From Clostridiales bacterium (GTDB lineage: Bacteria; Bacillota; Clostridia; Christensenellales; UBA3700): a DNA stretch of 58,243 bases. The translations under genes were made by a program, and so were the position numbers. The DNA lies in contig SVHF01000009.1 in assembly GCA_015055975.1 (NCBI GenBank), forward strand, positions 1-58,243, written 5' to 3'. The notes beneath the pieces were generated by a model, which saw only the letters and a list, made by a program, of their open reading frames with translations, had not been told where the DNA came from and searched no databases. Each line of letters begins with the position of its first letter. Position 1 is the stretch's first letter. This document shows, one piece after another, positions 18,477 to 27,522 of this stretch.

Positions 18477-19853
18477 ATGGACAGAAAGTATTTAAAAGAT
18501 CTTATTGCGTGGATGAATAGCGAAGATAGAAAACCGCTTTTGATAACAGGTGCAAGACAAGTTGGGAAGACTTACCTTGTTAAAGACTTATTTGCAGAAA
18601 CTTATTATAAGAATAGATATCTAAGGCTAGATTGCTCAAATGAAACGGAGTTTGTTGATTTTGTGTATAATAATGATAATTTGCAAAATGTATTAGATTA
18701 TATTGACTTAAAATATAATTTTAAATTAGATAAAGACCATTTGTTGATTATTGATGAAGCTCAAGAATGTTTACCAATTATTAAGATGATGAAGCATTTC
18801 TGCGAATTAAGAAGAGATATTCCGTTAATTGTTACTGGATCAATGGTAAGGATTAAATTGCAGCGAACGGCGCGTAAAAGAGGTGGCTTTGCAGAGGGGA
18901 AATCATTTTTGTTCCCGGTAGGTAAAATTGACGAATTATATGTATTTCCGCTAACGTTTGATGAGTTTTTGTATAACGTAAATAGACATTATTATGATTT
19001 AATCAAGAAGAAGTACGAATCAAAAGAGCAAGTAGAGAACTTTGAACAAACAGAGTTCATGGATATATTCTATGATTATTTATTTGTGGGTGGCATGCCA
19101 GAAGCTGTTGATGCATTTATCAAGAATAAGGATAGTAAATCTACGGCGTATAGAAAAGCTATAGATAAAATACGTGAATTGTATGACACATATCTTAATG
19201 ATATGGAGATGTATCAGGCGTCGCAAGAATCTATTATTCGTAGTAAGGCGATTTATAACAACATATATAAACAACTTGCAAAAGAAAACAAGAATTTTGT
19301 TGGTTCATTTATACAATCGGATTTGAAGACAAGGCAATTATTGTCACCAATTGAGTGGCTTGTTACAGCAGGCATTGTAAACAAATCGTATTTAGTGAAA
19401 GAGAGAGTTACATCGCCGTTGGTTTATGATCAAGAATCGTTCTTCAGGCTATATTTATTCGATATGGGATTATTTACGTATCAAAGCGGTTTAAATGCTG
19501 CGACCTTTATAACAGGTAAAGACAATGTTATGTCTGGCGTATATTATGAGAATTATGTTGCTACAGAATTGGCAGCTAGAAGATTAAAGTTGTTTTACTG
19601 GAAAGGGAAAAGAGATTGTGAAATGGAGTTTTTGCTAGATATTAATTCAAGAATAATTCCATTAGATTCGAAAAAGAAAAAAGGTGAGCTAACTTCGTTA
19701 AAAGAATTTAGAAATCATAATAAATTAGATGTAGCAATTAAAGTATCTGCAAATAATTATGGCTATGATTCTGTTAATAAGATATTGACGTTACCTTTCT
19801 ATTATTTGCCATTCTTTTTGAACGATATTCAAGATTATAAGTTCGATTATTAA
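18477..19853 (+). CDS. AAA_14/DUF4143-type ATPase
   Basis: A 458-aa cytosolic ATPase. Walker A is GARQVGKT at 25-32 and Walker B LLIIDEAQE with D93-E94. The remaining two thirds match the layout of DUF4143, with a C-terminal segment FYWKGKRDCEMEFLLDI resembling a PD-(D/E)XK-like fold (E...E with the LDSKKKK stretch after it). These proteins are abundant in gut anaerobes and often lie alone or in mobile DNA; their role is unknown. It is preceded by the 33-bp repeats and followed after 2 bases by a phosphopantetheinyl transferase gene. Confidence 0.9.
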   Translation: MDRKYLKDLIAWMNSEDRKPLLITGARQVGKTYLVKDLFAETYYKNRYLRLDCSNETEFVDFVYNNDNLQNVLDYIDLKYNFKLDKDHLLIIDEAQECLPIIKMMKHFCELRRDIPLIVTGSMVRIKLQRTARKRGGFAEGKSFLFPVGKIDELYVFPLTFDEFLYNVNRHYYDLIKKKYESKEQVENFEQTEFMDIFYDYLFVGGMPEAVDAFIKNKDSKSTAYRKAIDKIRELYDTYLNDMEMYQASQESIIRSKAIYNNIYKQLAKENKNFVGSFIQSDLKTRQLLSPIEWLVTAGIVNKSYLVKERVTSPLVYDQESFFRLYLFDMGLFTYQSGLNAATFITGKDNVMSGVYYENYVATELAARRLKLFYWKGKRDCEMEFLLDINSRIIPLDSKKKKGELTSLKEFRNHNKLDVAIKVSANNYGYDSVNKILTLPFYYLPFFLNDIQDYKFDY

Positions 19854-19855
19854 TT

Positions 19856-20452
19856 ATGCAAAGAATATTATTATTAAACGTTGAGACAATAAAGGGAAAC
19901 CTTGCCGTTATATCAAGAAGGCTAAAATTAGACGAATTAGCGCTTGAAAAGAAAAAAGACAAGGATTTATATATTGCTACGCGTTTAATTGAAAATTACG
20001 TGTTAAATGGACGCGAAAAGCATGTAAGTGACGAAGGAAAGCCATATGCAAACGAGGGAAGTAGATATAATTTATCTCAAGTAGGCGAATATGCATGTGC
20101 AATTGAATCGGATATTGAGTGCGGAATAGATATTGCAAAAGAACAAGTTTTTACTCCTCATTTTAAAGATAGATTGTTTTCAGAAAAAGATAATATATCT
20201 TTAGAAACAGATTTAGATGTCTTAAGAGCTTGGACTATAAAAGAAGCTTGTGTTAAATGCAAAGGTATTGGCCTAAAGGGAATTTTCAATGTACATATCC
20301 TATCTGAAGACAAATGTGAGCTTGACGGCGATATGTATTTTTATAAAAGTTTTTTCTTTGATAATTACTGTATAAGTGCTGTTCAAAAAGACAAAATTGA
20401 TATAGAAGAGATCCAAGAGTTGCAGCTTGCTGATTTATTTATATATAAATAA
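19856..20452 (+). CDS. 4'-phosphopantetheinyl transferase (Sfp superfamily)
   Basis: A 198-aa enzyme that would transfer the phosphopantetheine arm of coenzyme A to a carrier-protein serine. Key Sfp-family residues are seen: CGIDIA near 94-99 (Mg-binding aspartate) and the WTIKEACVKCKGIGLKG block near 122-138 (W-x-x-KEA-x-x-K). Length is short compared with about 220-230 aa Sfp proteins. No carrier-protein or synthase gene lies in the window, so its partner is unknown. It starts 2 bases after the DUF4143 ATPase stop, without a clear ribosome site of its own, suggesting coupling. Confidence 0.85.
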   Translation: MQRILLLNVETIKGNLAVISRRLKLDELALEKKKDKDLYIATRLIENYVLNGREKHVSDEGKPYANEGSRYNLSQVGEYACAIESDIECGIDIAKEQVFTPHFKDRLFSEKDNISLETDLDVLRAWTIKEACVKCKGIGLKGIFNVHILSEDKCELDGDMYFYKSFFFDNYCISAVQKDKIDIEEIQELQLADLFIYK

Positions 20453-20469
20453 GCGTAAAATATTATATC

Positions 20470-20522
20470 TTGACTATAAATATTTAATAGAGTAATATTA
20501 TTATTGGGTTTAGAGCCCAAAA
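20470..20522 (+). promoter_or_regulatory. rny promoter and 5' leader hairpin
   Basis: TTGACT (20470-20475) and TAATAT (20493-20498) are 17 bases apart. The expected transcript start (about 20505) falls at the foot of a small hairpin TTGGG (20504-20508) / CCCAA (20516-20520). It could protect the 5' end or act as a weak terminator of the upstream gene; the T-run after it is poor. Confidence 0.5.
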
Positions 20523-20567
20523 TTTTATATAAAAAAGTGAAAATTGACAAGAGTATCAGGAGGTAAT

Positions 20568-22172
20568 ATGACAAGTAACGGAATTAGTTGCTTTAATTTT
20601 ATCCTTGGAATCGGCGCAGCAGAAGTTGTATTGGCAGCAGTTGCAGCACTTGTTGTTGGTGCGGCAGCAGCATGGCTTGTGTATAGATTTTATGTTCGCA
20701 AGAATGTTGGAAGCGTAAAGCAAGAGTGCGATAAAATGCGTGACACGGCTCAACAAGAAGCCAAAGAGTTCCTAAAGGAAGCAAAAATTGAAGCAAGAGA
20801 AGAACAACAAAGACTTCGTTCTGAAGTGGATAAAGAAATCCGCGAAAAAAGAGCTGAAGTCGCACGTAATGAACAACGTGTAAATCAAAGAGATGAACAA
20901 CTTGGAAAAAGAGAAGCAATTTTGGATCATAAGAGCGAAATGCTTGATGAAAAGAAAGCCGAATTAGAGGAAAAAGAGAGCGAAATTGAAGGCTTACAAC
21001 TAGAAATCAAAGATGCTCATAGCAAAATGATTCAAGAATTAGAAAAAGTTTCTCAACTATCTCAAGAAGATGCAAAGCAAATCCTTATGACAGAATTATT
21101 AGATGACGCAAAGAAGGAAGCTGCTGCAGAAGCAAAAGAGATAGAAGCTAAAGCTAAAGAAGACGCAAACAAAGAAGCTAAGAAGATTATTGGACTTGCG
21201 ATTCAAAAATGTGCTGCAGAGCACACATCAGAATCGACAATATCAGCTGTACCTCTTCCAAACGAAGAAATGAAGGGTCGTTTGATTGGTCGTGTAGGTA
21301 GAAATATCAGATCTATTGAAAACGCAACAGGCGTTGATTTGATTATCGATGATACACCAGACGTAGTTACCGTATCTGGATTTGATCCAATGCGTAGAGA
21401 AATCGCTAAGATTACAATCGAGAGATTAGTAGCTGATGGTAGAATTCACCCAGCTAAAATTGAAGAGACAGTAGATAAAGTAAGAAAAGAAATTGAAAAT
21501 CAAGTAAAGGAAGCCGGCGAAAACGCAGCTTTCGATGCAAATATTTATGGATTACATCCAGAAATAATAAAATTACTAGGAAGATTAAAGTACCGTACAA
21601 GTTATGGTCAAAACGTGTTAGAGCACTCACTAGAAGTTAGTTATCTAGCAGGAGTTATGGCAGCAGAACTAGGTGCAGATGTAAAAATCGCTAAAAGAGC
21701 AGGTTTATTACACGATATAGGTAAAGCTGTAGACCACGAATTAGAAGGTACTCACGTGCAAATCGGTGTAGATATTGCTAAGAAGTTTAAGGAAAGCAGA
21801 GCTGTAGTACATGCTATTGAAGCACACCACGGCGATGTAGAACCTCAAACAGTTGAAGCAGTGCTAGTTCAAGCAGCCGACGCAATTTCTTCTTCAAGAC
21901 CAGGTGCAAGAAGAGAATCTCTTGAAAACTACGTTAAGAGACTTGAACAACTTGAAAGCGTAGCAAATTCTTTCGATGGAGTAGAGCAATCATTTGCTAT
22001 ACAAGCCGGAAGAGAAATCAGAGTTATGGTTAAACCTGAGAAAGTAGACGATGCAGCTATGGCATTTATGGCAAAGGATATCGCTAAGAAGATTGAAAAC
22101 GAATTAGACTATCCAGGACAAATCAAAGTAAGTGTTATTAGAGAGACTCGTCAAACTGAATATGCTAAATAA
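20568..22172 (+). CDS. rny: Ribonuclease Y
   Basis: A 534-aa membrane-anchored endoribonuclease that initiates mRNA decay. Order: N-terminal membrane helix (about 12-38), a long charged coiled coil (about 45-190), a KH domain around [19 protein letters not shown], then an HD domain with HDIGKA and its partner histidines. An in-frame TTG eight codons upstream is not the start, because AGGAGG sits immediately before the ATG at 20568. In many Bacillota rny follows recA closely; here about 9.9 kb separates them. A terminator follows at 22189. Confidence 0.97.
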   Translation: MTSNGISCFNFILGIGAAEVVLAAVAALVVGAAAAWLVYRFYVRKNVGSVKQECDKMRDTAQQEAKEFLKEAKIEAREEQQRLRSEVDKEIREKRAEVARNEQRVNQRDEQLGKREAILDHKSEMLDEKKAELEEKESEIEGLQLEIKDAHSKMIQELEKVSQLSQEDAKQILMTELLDDAKKEAAAEAKEIEAKAKEDANKEAKKIIGLAIQKCAAEHTSESTISAVPLPNEEMKGRLIGRVGRNIRSIENATGVDLIIDDTPDVVTVSGFDPMRREIAKITIERLVADGRIHPAKIEETVDKVRKEIENQVKEAGENAAFDANIYGLHPEIIKLLGRLKYRTSYGQNVLEHSLEVSYLAGVMAAELGADVKIAKRAGLLHDIGKAVDHELEGTHVQIGVDIAKKFKESRAVVHAIEAHHGDVEPQTVEAVLVQAADAISSSRPGARRESLENYVKRLEQLESVANSFDGVEQSFAIQAGREIRVMVKPEKVDDAAMAFMAKDIAKKIENELDYPGQIKVSVIRETRQTEYAK

Positions 22173-22188
22173 TAATTAGTAATTCAAA

Positions 22189-22222
22189 ATGGCCAGCATT
22201 TAGGTGCTGGCCATATTTTTTT
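22189..22222 (+). terminator. Strong terminator after rny
   Basis: ATGGCCAGCA (22189-22198) pairs perfectly with TGCTGGCCAT (22205-22214) around TTTAGG, followed by a T-run to 22222. Confidence 0.9.
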
Positions 22223-22512
22223 GCAATTTTTCATATATGGACAAAAACGATAAATTTTTCATTTTAAAATTGGTCAAAATTTGGAAATAATTTAAAAACA
22301 GTAGTTTTAGTCAAAAATCGGCTTAAATTATTAAAAGTGTTGTATATAGTCAATATATGGCTTAAATAATTTTAAAATAATTTGATTTTTATAATAACTC
22401 GTTCAAAATCTATCTGAAAATCTTAAGAAATCTAATTTATAAGTATCTAAATATGTATTATTACAAATTATGCAATTTTTAGTAATATTTAGCATATATG
22501 GATTTGCATATA
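22223..22512. other. Gene-free AT-rich stretch
   Basis: About 290 bases of very AT-rich DNA without a supported frame. It contains the exact 14-base string TATGGACAAAAACG (22236-22249) shared with the left-end spacer and two short GGCTTAAAT(A/T)ATT-like repeats near 22319 and 22358. No function is apparent. Confidence 0.5.
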
Positions 22513-22541
22513 TTGACAAGTTATGATGAAATGAATATATT
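22513..22541 (+). promoter_or_regulatory. Promoter TTGACA-N17-TATATT of the SPFH operon
   Basis: A full-consensus TTGACA (22513-22518) is 17 bases from TATATT (22536-22541). The start near 22548 gives a leader of about 87 bases, which ends in a GGAG ribosome site. Confidence 0.75.
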
Positions 22542-22634
22542 TAATGTGTAAAGTTTTTATTTACGTTTTTAAAATCATTTTCTAATACCATAGGCGAGAA
22601 AAACATATATTGGGGCAACCCAAAAAGGAGTATT

Positions 22635-23615
22635 ATGGCTAAGCATTTTATTAAGTGCGAAGACAATAATGATGTTTTATTTCGCAAGATTAAAGCTGAT
22701 GATTGTGATTATAGAACTACAATTATTGTTCCAGAAACGCATAACGCAATAATTATAAAAGATGGCGTAGCCCTAGAAACGCTACCATCTGGAAAGCATA
22801 AGATTTATGACAAAAATAATGTCATAGACAAAACTATTTCTGAATTTAAAGAGCAAATAGAGGTAATTTTTGTATCTAAAACTGCAAAATTAAATATTTT
22901 ATGGGGTACAGATCAACAGTTTGATATGCGAGATCCAATAACCGGCACTTCCATAAAGCTTGGAGCTTCAGGGGAGATAGAAGTTCAAATATCTAATCCA
23001 AGAAAAGCATATCTAGAGCTTATCGGTCAAAATGATAAATTCAATATTGAGGATTTGAAGAATCGTTTACAAGGAAGGCTTTTAGCAGAAGTTCAATTTC
23101 AAATAGCAAACGTAATGCAGCAAAAGAATCTATCTTATGATAGATTGGGCGAAGTTTTGCTTCCTGTGTCTGAAGCTGTTATGCCACATATTGCCGAATT
23201 TTTTGAAAAAGATTATGGTCTAAAGGTATTTTCTTTCACAATATCTAGAGTTGTTTTAGAAGATAGTGAAATTGAAAAGATAAATAATGCAAAAGCTGCA
23301 GCAATTGCAAGAAAGCATGCGGTAGAAGATGATGAATTGAAATATTCACGAGAAATGGATCTAAAAAGGCTTGAAAGAGAAGATTATGCAAAATATTTGG
23401 AAGTTTGCAGGATTGTTGGATGGCCAGCAACTAAAAAAGAGGCAAAATCTGGGGAATGTCCAAACTGTGGAGTAAAAGTTCCTCAAGATGCGAAGTTCTG
23501 TCCAGTTTGCGGGGAAGAAATTAAAATCAGCAGGGTAAAATGCCCAAATTGCGGGAAAATGATGTCTAAAAATGATTTATTCTGTAAGCATTGTGGCCAT
23601 CCTGCGAAGGAGTAA
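22635..23615 (+). CDS. SPFH/band-7 domain protein with C-terminal double zinc ribbon
   Basis: A 326-aa protein without an N-terminal membrane helix. Residues about 25-215 look like an SPFH domain of the 'virion core protein / YdjI-like' type, followed by a charged helical part. Residues about 273-326 hold two zinc ribbons: CPNCG..CPVCG and CPNCG..CKHCG. SPFH proteins oligomerise into membrane-associated scaffolds; zinc ribbons usually bind protein or nucleic acid. It heads a tight operon with three small genes, all without named function, so the four products probably form one complex. Domain naming is by pattern; the cysteine pairs are plain. Confidence 0.85.
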   Translation: MAKHFIKCEDNNDVLFRKIKADDCDYRTTIIVPETHNAIIIKDGVALETLPSGKHKIYDKNNVIDKTISEFKEQIEVIFVSKTAKLNILWGTDQQFDMRDPITGTSIKLGASGEIEVQISNPRKAYLELIGQNDKFNIEDLKNRLQGRLLAEVQFQIANVMQQKNLSYDRLGEVLLPVSEAVMPHIAEFFEKDYGLKVFSFTISRVVLEDSEIEKINNAKAAAIARKHAVEDDELKYSREMDLKRLEREDYAKYLEVCRIVGWPATKKEAKSGECPNCGVKVPQDAKFCPVCGEEIKISRVKCPNCGKMMSKNDLFCKHCGHPAKE

Positions 23616-23617
23616 TT

Positions 23618-23950
23618 ATGTGTTTTAAGAAGAAAAAAGTAGTAGGTGTTACATATTCGTTAGATAGAAAAACATTGCTTTTTGCAGCTCAAGAGGTCGA
23701 TGTGTTGATAGTTTTGGATAGGAATAAGCTATATGGGAGAGAGTTAAAAGAACTCAAAGATGCGCTATTATACACATCGCCTCGAGAGAATCAGGAAGTG
23801 TTTGAAATGGATCAAAAAATCAAAGATAAAATCGGGGATTTGAAACTCATTTTAAACAAGGATAATGATATAAAAGATGACAATGTATTTAAGATTATAC
23901 AAACTTTGTTTGTAATGTTAAAAGAACGAGATGCAAAGGAGCTTAAATAA
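23618..23950 (+). CDS. Small charged protein of the SPFH operon, unknown function
   Basis: A 110-aa protein starting MCFKKKKVVG. The ATG at 23618 has AAGGAG five bases upstream; a TTG 27 bases earlier lies inside the preceding gene and has no ribosome site. The chain is mainly charged and helical, with one short hydrophobic beta-like stretch (VDVLIVL). It is not recognised. Its opening MC-x-FK resembles the opening of the next gene product (MCLFKNK), suggesting a shared N-terminal feature. The stop overlaps the next ATG by one base. Confidence 0.65.
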   Translation: MCFKKKKVVGVTYSLDRKTLLFAAQEVDVLIVLDRNKLYGRELKELKDALLYTSPRENQEVFEMDQKIKDKIGDLKLILNKDNDIKDDNVFKIIQTLFVMLKERDAKELK

Positions 23951-24522
23951 TGTGCTTATTTAAAAACAAGTTTGAAACGCTAACAAGAGATGAAGTAATA
24001 GATACAATTTGCACGCTTGAGCGTGAGGAAACTTTATATGAAGATAAGATAAATACTCTAACAGAAGATATAAAGGCAAAATTAAACGAAGGGAAGCTAT
24101 TAGAAAATCCATTGCAAAGAACTTTTCTTGTAAAGAAGATAACACTACTTACAGAAAAGAGAGAAAGGGCGATTCGACAAGCCATGTATATCATATACAA
24201 CCTAAGGTTATCGGAAAGGTTAAAAGATGCTATAGATGATAAATCGCTTGTAGATAAAATAGCTTCGCTAAAGTCCATAAAATACTTTAAAGATCAAAAA
24301 GCTTTAGCTTTGTTTTTGAATGATGCATTAAATACGAAAATCAAAGAAGAAGATGTGTTAACAGATGCTGATGATACATTTAAGGCGGTAGAGGAGATGT
24401 ATTCAGGGAATCTAAAGATTTACGGAATATCTGATATGACGGAAGATAATATATTGGCGTTTTTCGAAGAAGGCGATTTTGAGCCTAAACAAGTAAAAAT
24501 TGATGAGGAAGCAAATAAATGA
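23950..24522 (+). CDS. Helical protein of the SPFH operon, unknown function
   Basis: A 190-aa, highly charged, apparently all-helical and probably coiled-coil protein (LEREETLYEDKINTL near residues 17-31). It has no signal peptide or membrane segment and no recognised motif. The mixture of alternating acidic and basic residues resembles the Vps24/Snf7-like or PspA-like helical bundles that often accompany membrane-scaffold proteins, but this is only a suggestion. Its start overlaps the previous stop (TAATG) and its stop overlaps the next start (ATGA), so all are translated as a unit. Confidence 0.65.
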   Translation: MCLFKNKFETLTRDEVIDTICTLEREETLYEDKINTLTEDIKAKLNEGKLLENPLQRTFLVKKITLLTEKRERAIRQAMYIIYNLRLSERLKDAIDDKSLVDKIASLKSIKYFKDQKALALFLNDALNTKIKEEDVLTDADDTFKAVEEMYSGNLKIYGISDMTEDNILAFFEEGDFEPKQVKIDEEANK

Positions 24523-25043
24523 ACGAAAATGGAGAATATCGCTGCAAGATATGCGGAGGTATGCTAGCTGAAGATGAAGAATCCTTTGGATTCTCGAAGT
24601 GCTTAAATTGTGGGAATAAATTTAGAATGTCTGAAGAAGAGATTCAAAGGATCCAGGCGCTTAGAAAGCCAATCGATCAAACATCGTTATTTGTGTCTAT
24701 GACAAATAGTGATGTAGAAAAAGAGCAAAAGAAAAGAAAAATTGAGAACGCAATATTTGCTATAAAGGGCGTAATAGCCCTAATTTGCCTATTTATTGTG
24801 GCCATCTTTATCTCGATTATGACCCTAAACTTTCAGGGCAGATTGAGCCTAGAAAACCTTGAAATTGGAATAATTGCTTTAATTGGGCTTGGAGTTCCTG
24901 TATTTATGAGCATATTTGCTAAAGTGTATAAGGAAAAGCAGGAGTCGTTGATAATAAATATATTAATGGGTTTGCTATTTATAGCAATCTTTGTAGTAAT
25001 TTCGTATTTTGCGTTTATTCGCTATTTTATAGGCTTTATTTAA
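24519..25043 (+). CDS. Zinc-ribbon membrane protein, last gene of the SPFH operon
   Basis: A 174-aa protein. The N-terminus holds one zinc ribbon (C9-x2-C12 ... C29-x2-C32 in CKICGG and CLNCGN), followed by a helical linker and three hydrophobic segments (about 85-108, 120-137, 147-170). It should be a cytoplasmic-facing zinc ribbon on a membrane stub. Together with the SPFH protein's own ribbons, this operon carries three zinc ribbons. No terminator was recognised after it. Confidence 0.72.
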   Translation: MNENGEYRCKICGGMLAEDEESFGFSKCLNCGNKFRMSEEEIQRIQALRKPIDQTSLFVSMTNSDVEKEQKKRKIENAIFAIKGVIALICLFIVAIFISIMTLNFQGRLSLENLEIGIIALIGLGVPVFMSIFAKVYKEKQESLIINILMGLLFIAIFVVISYFAFIRYFIGFI

Positions 25044-25123
25044 GAATATTAAAAAGAAAGTGGCTAAATATTTAAAAATCTTGCACACATAATTTATTAT
25101 ATATTGCGAAAGAGCACATATTT

Positions 25124-25132
25124 TGTTAAAAT
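25124..25132 (+). promoter_or_regulatory. Extended -10 promoter (TGTTAAAAT) of the M50-scp operon
   Basis: TG at 25124-25125 and TAAAAT at 25127-25132, identical in form to the box before surE. The leader to the ATG at 25195 would be about 56 bases. Confidence 0.5.
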
Positions 25133-25194
25133 GTTGAAGGTTGATATATTTTAAAGTAATCTTTAAAAACATCGACAAAAATAGAAGGTATATT

Positions 25195-25908
25195 ATGATT
25201 GTTAGATATTTAGTAACAAATGGCTTAACCGGTGCATCACTTTTAGTATTGTTGGCATATATAATTGTCATTCTTACCGCTATTGTTTTACACGAATTAT
25301 CTCATGGATATGTAGCATATTTAAACGGGGATATGACAGCAAAAGCTCAAGGAAGATTAACTTTAAATCCTCTTAAGCATTTAACTCCAATTGGAACACT
25401 TTTATTGTTCTTTGTAGGATTTGGTTTTGCAAGACCAGTTCCAATTGATCCTAGAAATTTCAGAGATTATAAAAAGGGTATGATAGCAACATCTTTAGCT
25501 GGTGTTACTATGAACTTATTTTTAGCGTTGATAAATTCTATATGTTTAGCACTAGTGCTAAAGTTTGGCGCATGGACATATGTAGAAAGCATGGATGCAT
25601 CTAACTATTTCACATTATTTGGATATGCATTATTCTTCTATGGAATGCATGTAAATATCTTGCTTATGGTATTCAACTTATTGCCAATTTATCCACTTGA
25701 TGGATTTAGAGTAGTTGAAACATTAGCTGAGCCAGATAACAAATATGTTGATTTCATGTATAGAAACGGTAGATATGTTCTACTTGGATTCATCATTTTG
25801 ATGTATTTATTGTCTTGGTTAAACATTCCAGATTTATTCGATATGGTACAAGATTTAGCAACAATGATATTTAACGCTATTTGGGGCGGAATAGGAGTAG
25901 GTATTTAA
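25195..25908 (+). CDS. Site-2 protease family (M50) zinc metallopeptidase
   Basis: A 237-aa intramembrane protease. The catalytic HELSH lies near residue 34 within the second helix and the second zinc motif is LLPIYPLDGFR near 163-173 (N/D-P-L-DG type). Five or six hydrophobic segments cover the chain. It belongs to the small rhomboid-sized M50B group that usually precedes scpA in Bacillota. The ATG at 25195 follows an AGAAGG site; an upstream in-frame TTG at 25141 would add a polar segment and has no ribosome site. Its stop overlaps the scpA start. Confidence 0.92.
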   Translation: MIVRYLVTNGLTGASLLVLLAYIIVILTAIVLHELSHGYVAYLNGDMTAKAQGRLTLNPLKHLTPIGTLLLFFVGFGFARPVPIDPRNFRDYKKGMIATSLAGVTMNLFLALINSICLALVLKFGAWTYVESMDASNYFTLFGYALFFYGMHVNILLMVFNLLPIYPLDGFRVVETLAEPDNKYVDFMYRNGRYVLLGFIILMYLLSWLNIPDLFDMVQDLATMIFNAIWGGIGVGI

Positions 25909-26762
25909 TGGCTGACGAAAAGATATTTGAATATCACCCAGCGAGTGTAGTTCCAATCTTCTTAAGTGAGGACGAACCTCCTGTTGCCATTGACGTTTTG
26001 TACACAATTTTGACTTCGTCAAAAGATTATGGAACAAAATATACTCTAGAGACAATTCCACTACATTTAGCTACAGATCAATTCGTTGCATATATGGCGC
26101 AACTTCAAGCATTTAACATGGAAATCGCGTCAGACTTTATACAAATAGGCACAACGCTTTTAAAGATTAAATCTGCGGCGCTTTTGAGAGTTCCTCAAGA
26201 AGAAATCGAAGAAGAGGAAGACTCTTTTGCTGAAGAGCTATTGCGTAGAAAGCTTCAGATTTATCAAATTGTTAAAGAAAACGAAGCAAAGCTTAAAGCT
26301 CGTGAAAAGTTGTATAGAATCAATAGAAGGCCAAAATACACAGATGCTGATGCAATTATCGTTATCAATCAATTTGACTTTGCAAAGCTTCTTGACGCCT
26401 TTGGCGTAGTTTTGTATAGAATTGACGAAAAGGAAGTATCTTTAAAGATAAAGAAGATTCCAAAAGATAAATTCCCAGTAGGACAACAAGTAAGAAAACT
26501 TGTAAACGTTATGTCTAAAAAGAAAAAAGCTGGATTCTATTCGCTATTTGATGGCGAGGTATCTAGAAGCGAAGTTATATCTACATTCCAAGCTTTACTT
26601 GCTCTAATGAGTAAACAAATTATGTTTGCAGAGCAAGAAGAAGGAAAGGAAATAGAAATTACATTTAACCCAGAGTACGAAGGAAAGGAAATAGATTTTG
26701 ATGCCTTAGGCATCGAGGATATTGGAAAGGAGGCAAAAACTCAAGATGAACAACCTAGTTAA
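25908..26762 (+). CDS. scpA: Segregation and condensation protein A
   Basis: The kleisin subunit of the SMC-ScpA-ScpB condensin that organises and segregates the chromosome. This 284-aa protein has the N-terminal helical Smc-neck-binding region, the family segment DFIQIGTTLLKIKSAALL, an acidic linker and a C-terminal winged helix (SRSEVISTFQALLALM) that binds the Smc cap. The start is ATG 25908, overlapping the preceding stop (TAATG) with GGAGTAGG upstream. scpB overlaps its end by 17 bases. An HxxEH-free N-terminus and the acidic EEIEEEEDSF linker are normal. Confidence 0.94.
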   Translation: MADEKIFEYHPASVVPIFLSEDEPPVAIDVLYTILTSSKDYGTKYTLETIPLHLATDQFVAYMAQLQAFNMEIASDFIQIGTTLLKIKSAALLRVPQEEIEEEEDSFAEELLRRKLQIYQIVKENEAKLKAREKLYRINRRPKYTDADAIIVINQFDFAKLLDAFGVVLYRIDEKEVSLKIKKIPKDKFPVGQQVRKLVNVMSKKKKAGFYSLFDGEVSRSEVISTFQALLALMSKQIMFAEQEEGKEIEITFNPEYEGKEIDFDALGIEDIGKEAKTQDEQPS

Positions 26763-27522
26763 TACTGTTGAAGCGATACTATTTGCTGCAGGCGTTCCAA
26801 TCTCTAGAAAAGAGATTATGGATCATCTACCAGAAGATGTATCAAGAAAGAATTTAAACGATGCAATTGATAAGCTTGCTGAAAAATACAGCGGCGATTC
26901 TGGTATTTTATTGCAAATTTTTGAAGATAGACTTCAATTTTGTTCAAATGATAAATATAAAGACCTTGTTTCTGAAATCCTTCAACCAGTAAAAGAAAAA
27001 GAACTTTCTAAATCGTTGATGGAAGTTTTGTCTATTATTGCTTATTTTCAACCAATTACTCGTGCAGAAATCGAAGATTATAGAGGTGGCGCGGATCCAG
27101 ATTATGCGCTATCTATGCTACAAAAAGCAGATTTAATATATGTTTCTGGATATAAGCAAGCTCCAGGAAGACCAGTGTTGTTTTCAACAACAGATGGATT
27201 TTTGAAGAAATTTGATTTGGTATCTTTAGAAGATTTACCAGACTTTAGCGAAGTTAAGAGAAGAATGATGGATATTGGTAACTTCAATGTTCAACAAGAA
27301 GGCTTATATAGAGCAGATGGTATGGATTTGGATGAAGATGATCAACCATACTTTAAGACGCAACAAGAAGACGAGTTCTCGTTAGATGATGATATCCCAG
27401 AATTCCTAAAAGATACGGAAGTTACTACATATTCTGGGTCAGATGAGGACGCAGGGGAGCTTCCAGAAAAAGATATAGAAGCTCCAAACGATGAAGATGA
27501 ATCAGACGAGATAGGTATATAA
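26746..27522 (+). CDS. scpB: Segregation and condensation protein B
   Basis: A 258-aa partner of ScpA with two winged-helix domains: the first near MNNLVNTVEAILFAAGVPIS and the second containing LSIIAYFQPITRAEIEDYRG with the downstream GRPVLFSTT loop. The last about 60 residues are a strongly acidic, disordered extension, longer than in Bacillus subtilis (197 aa total). The ATG at 26746 was chosen because AAAGGAGG lies 12 bases upstream and the family starts here; a TTG at 26722 would add eight residues. Its stop overlaps the next ATG by one base. Confidence 0.94.
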   Translation: MNNLVNTVEAILFAAGVPISRKEIMDHLPEDVSRKNLNDAIDKLAEKYSGDSGILLQIFEDRLQFCSNDKYKDLVSEILQPVKEKELSKSLMEVLSIIAYFQPITRAEIEDYRGGADPDYALSMLQKADLIYVSGYKQAPGRPVLFSTTDGFLKKFDLVSLEDLPDFSEVKRRMMDIGNFNVQQEGLYRADGMDLDEDDQPYFKTQQEDEFSLDDDIPEFLKDTEVTTYSGSDEDAGELPEKDIEAPNDEDESDEIGI

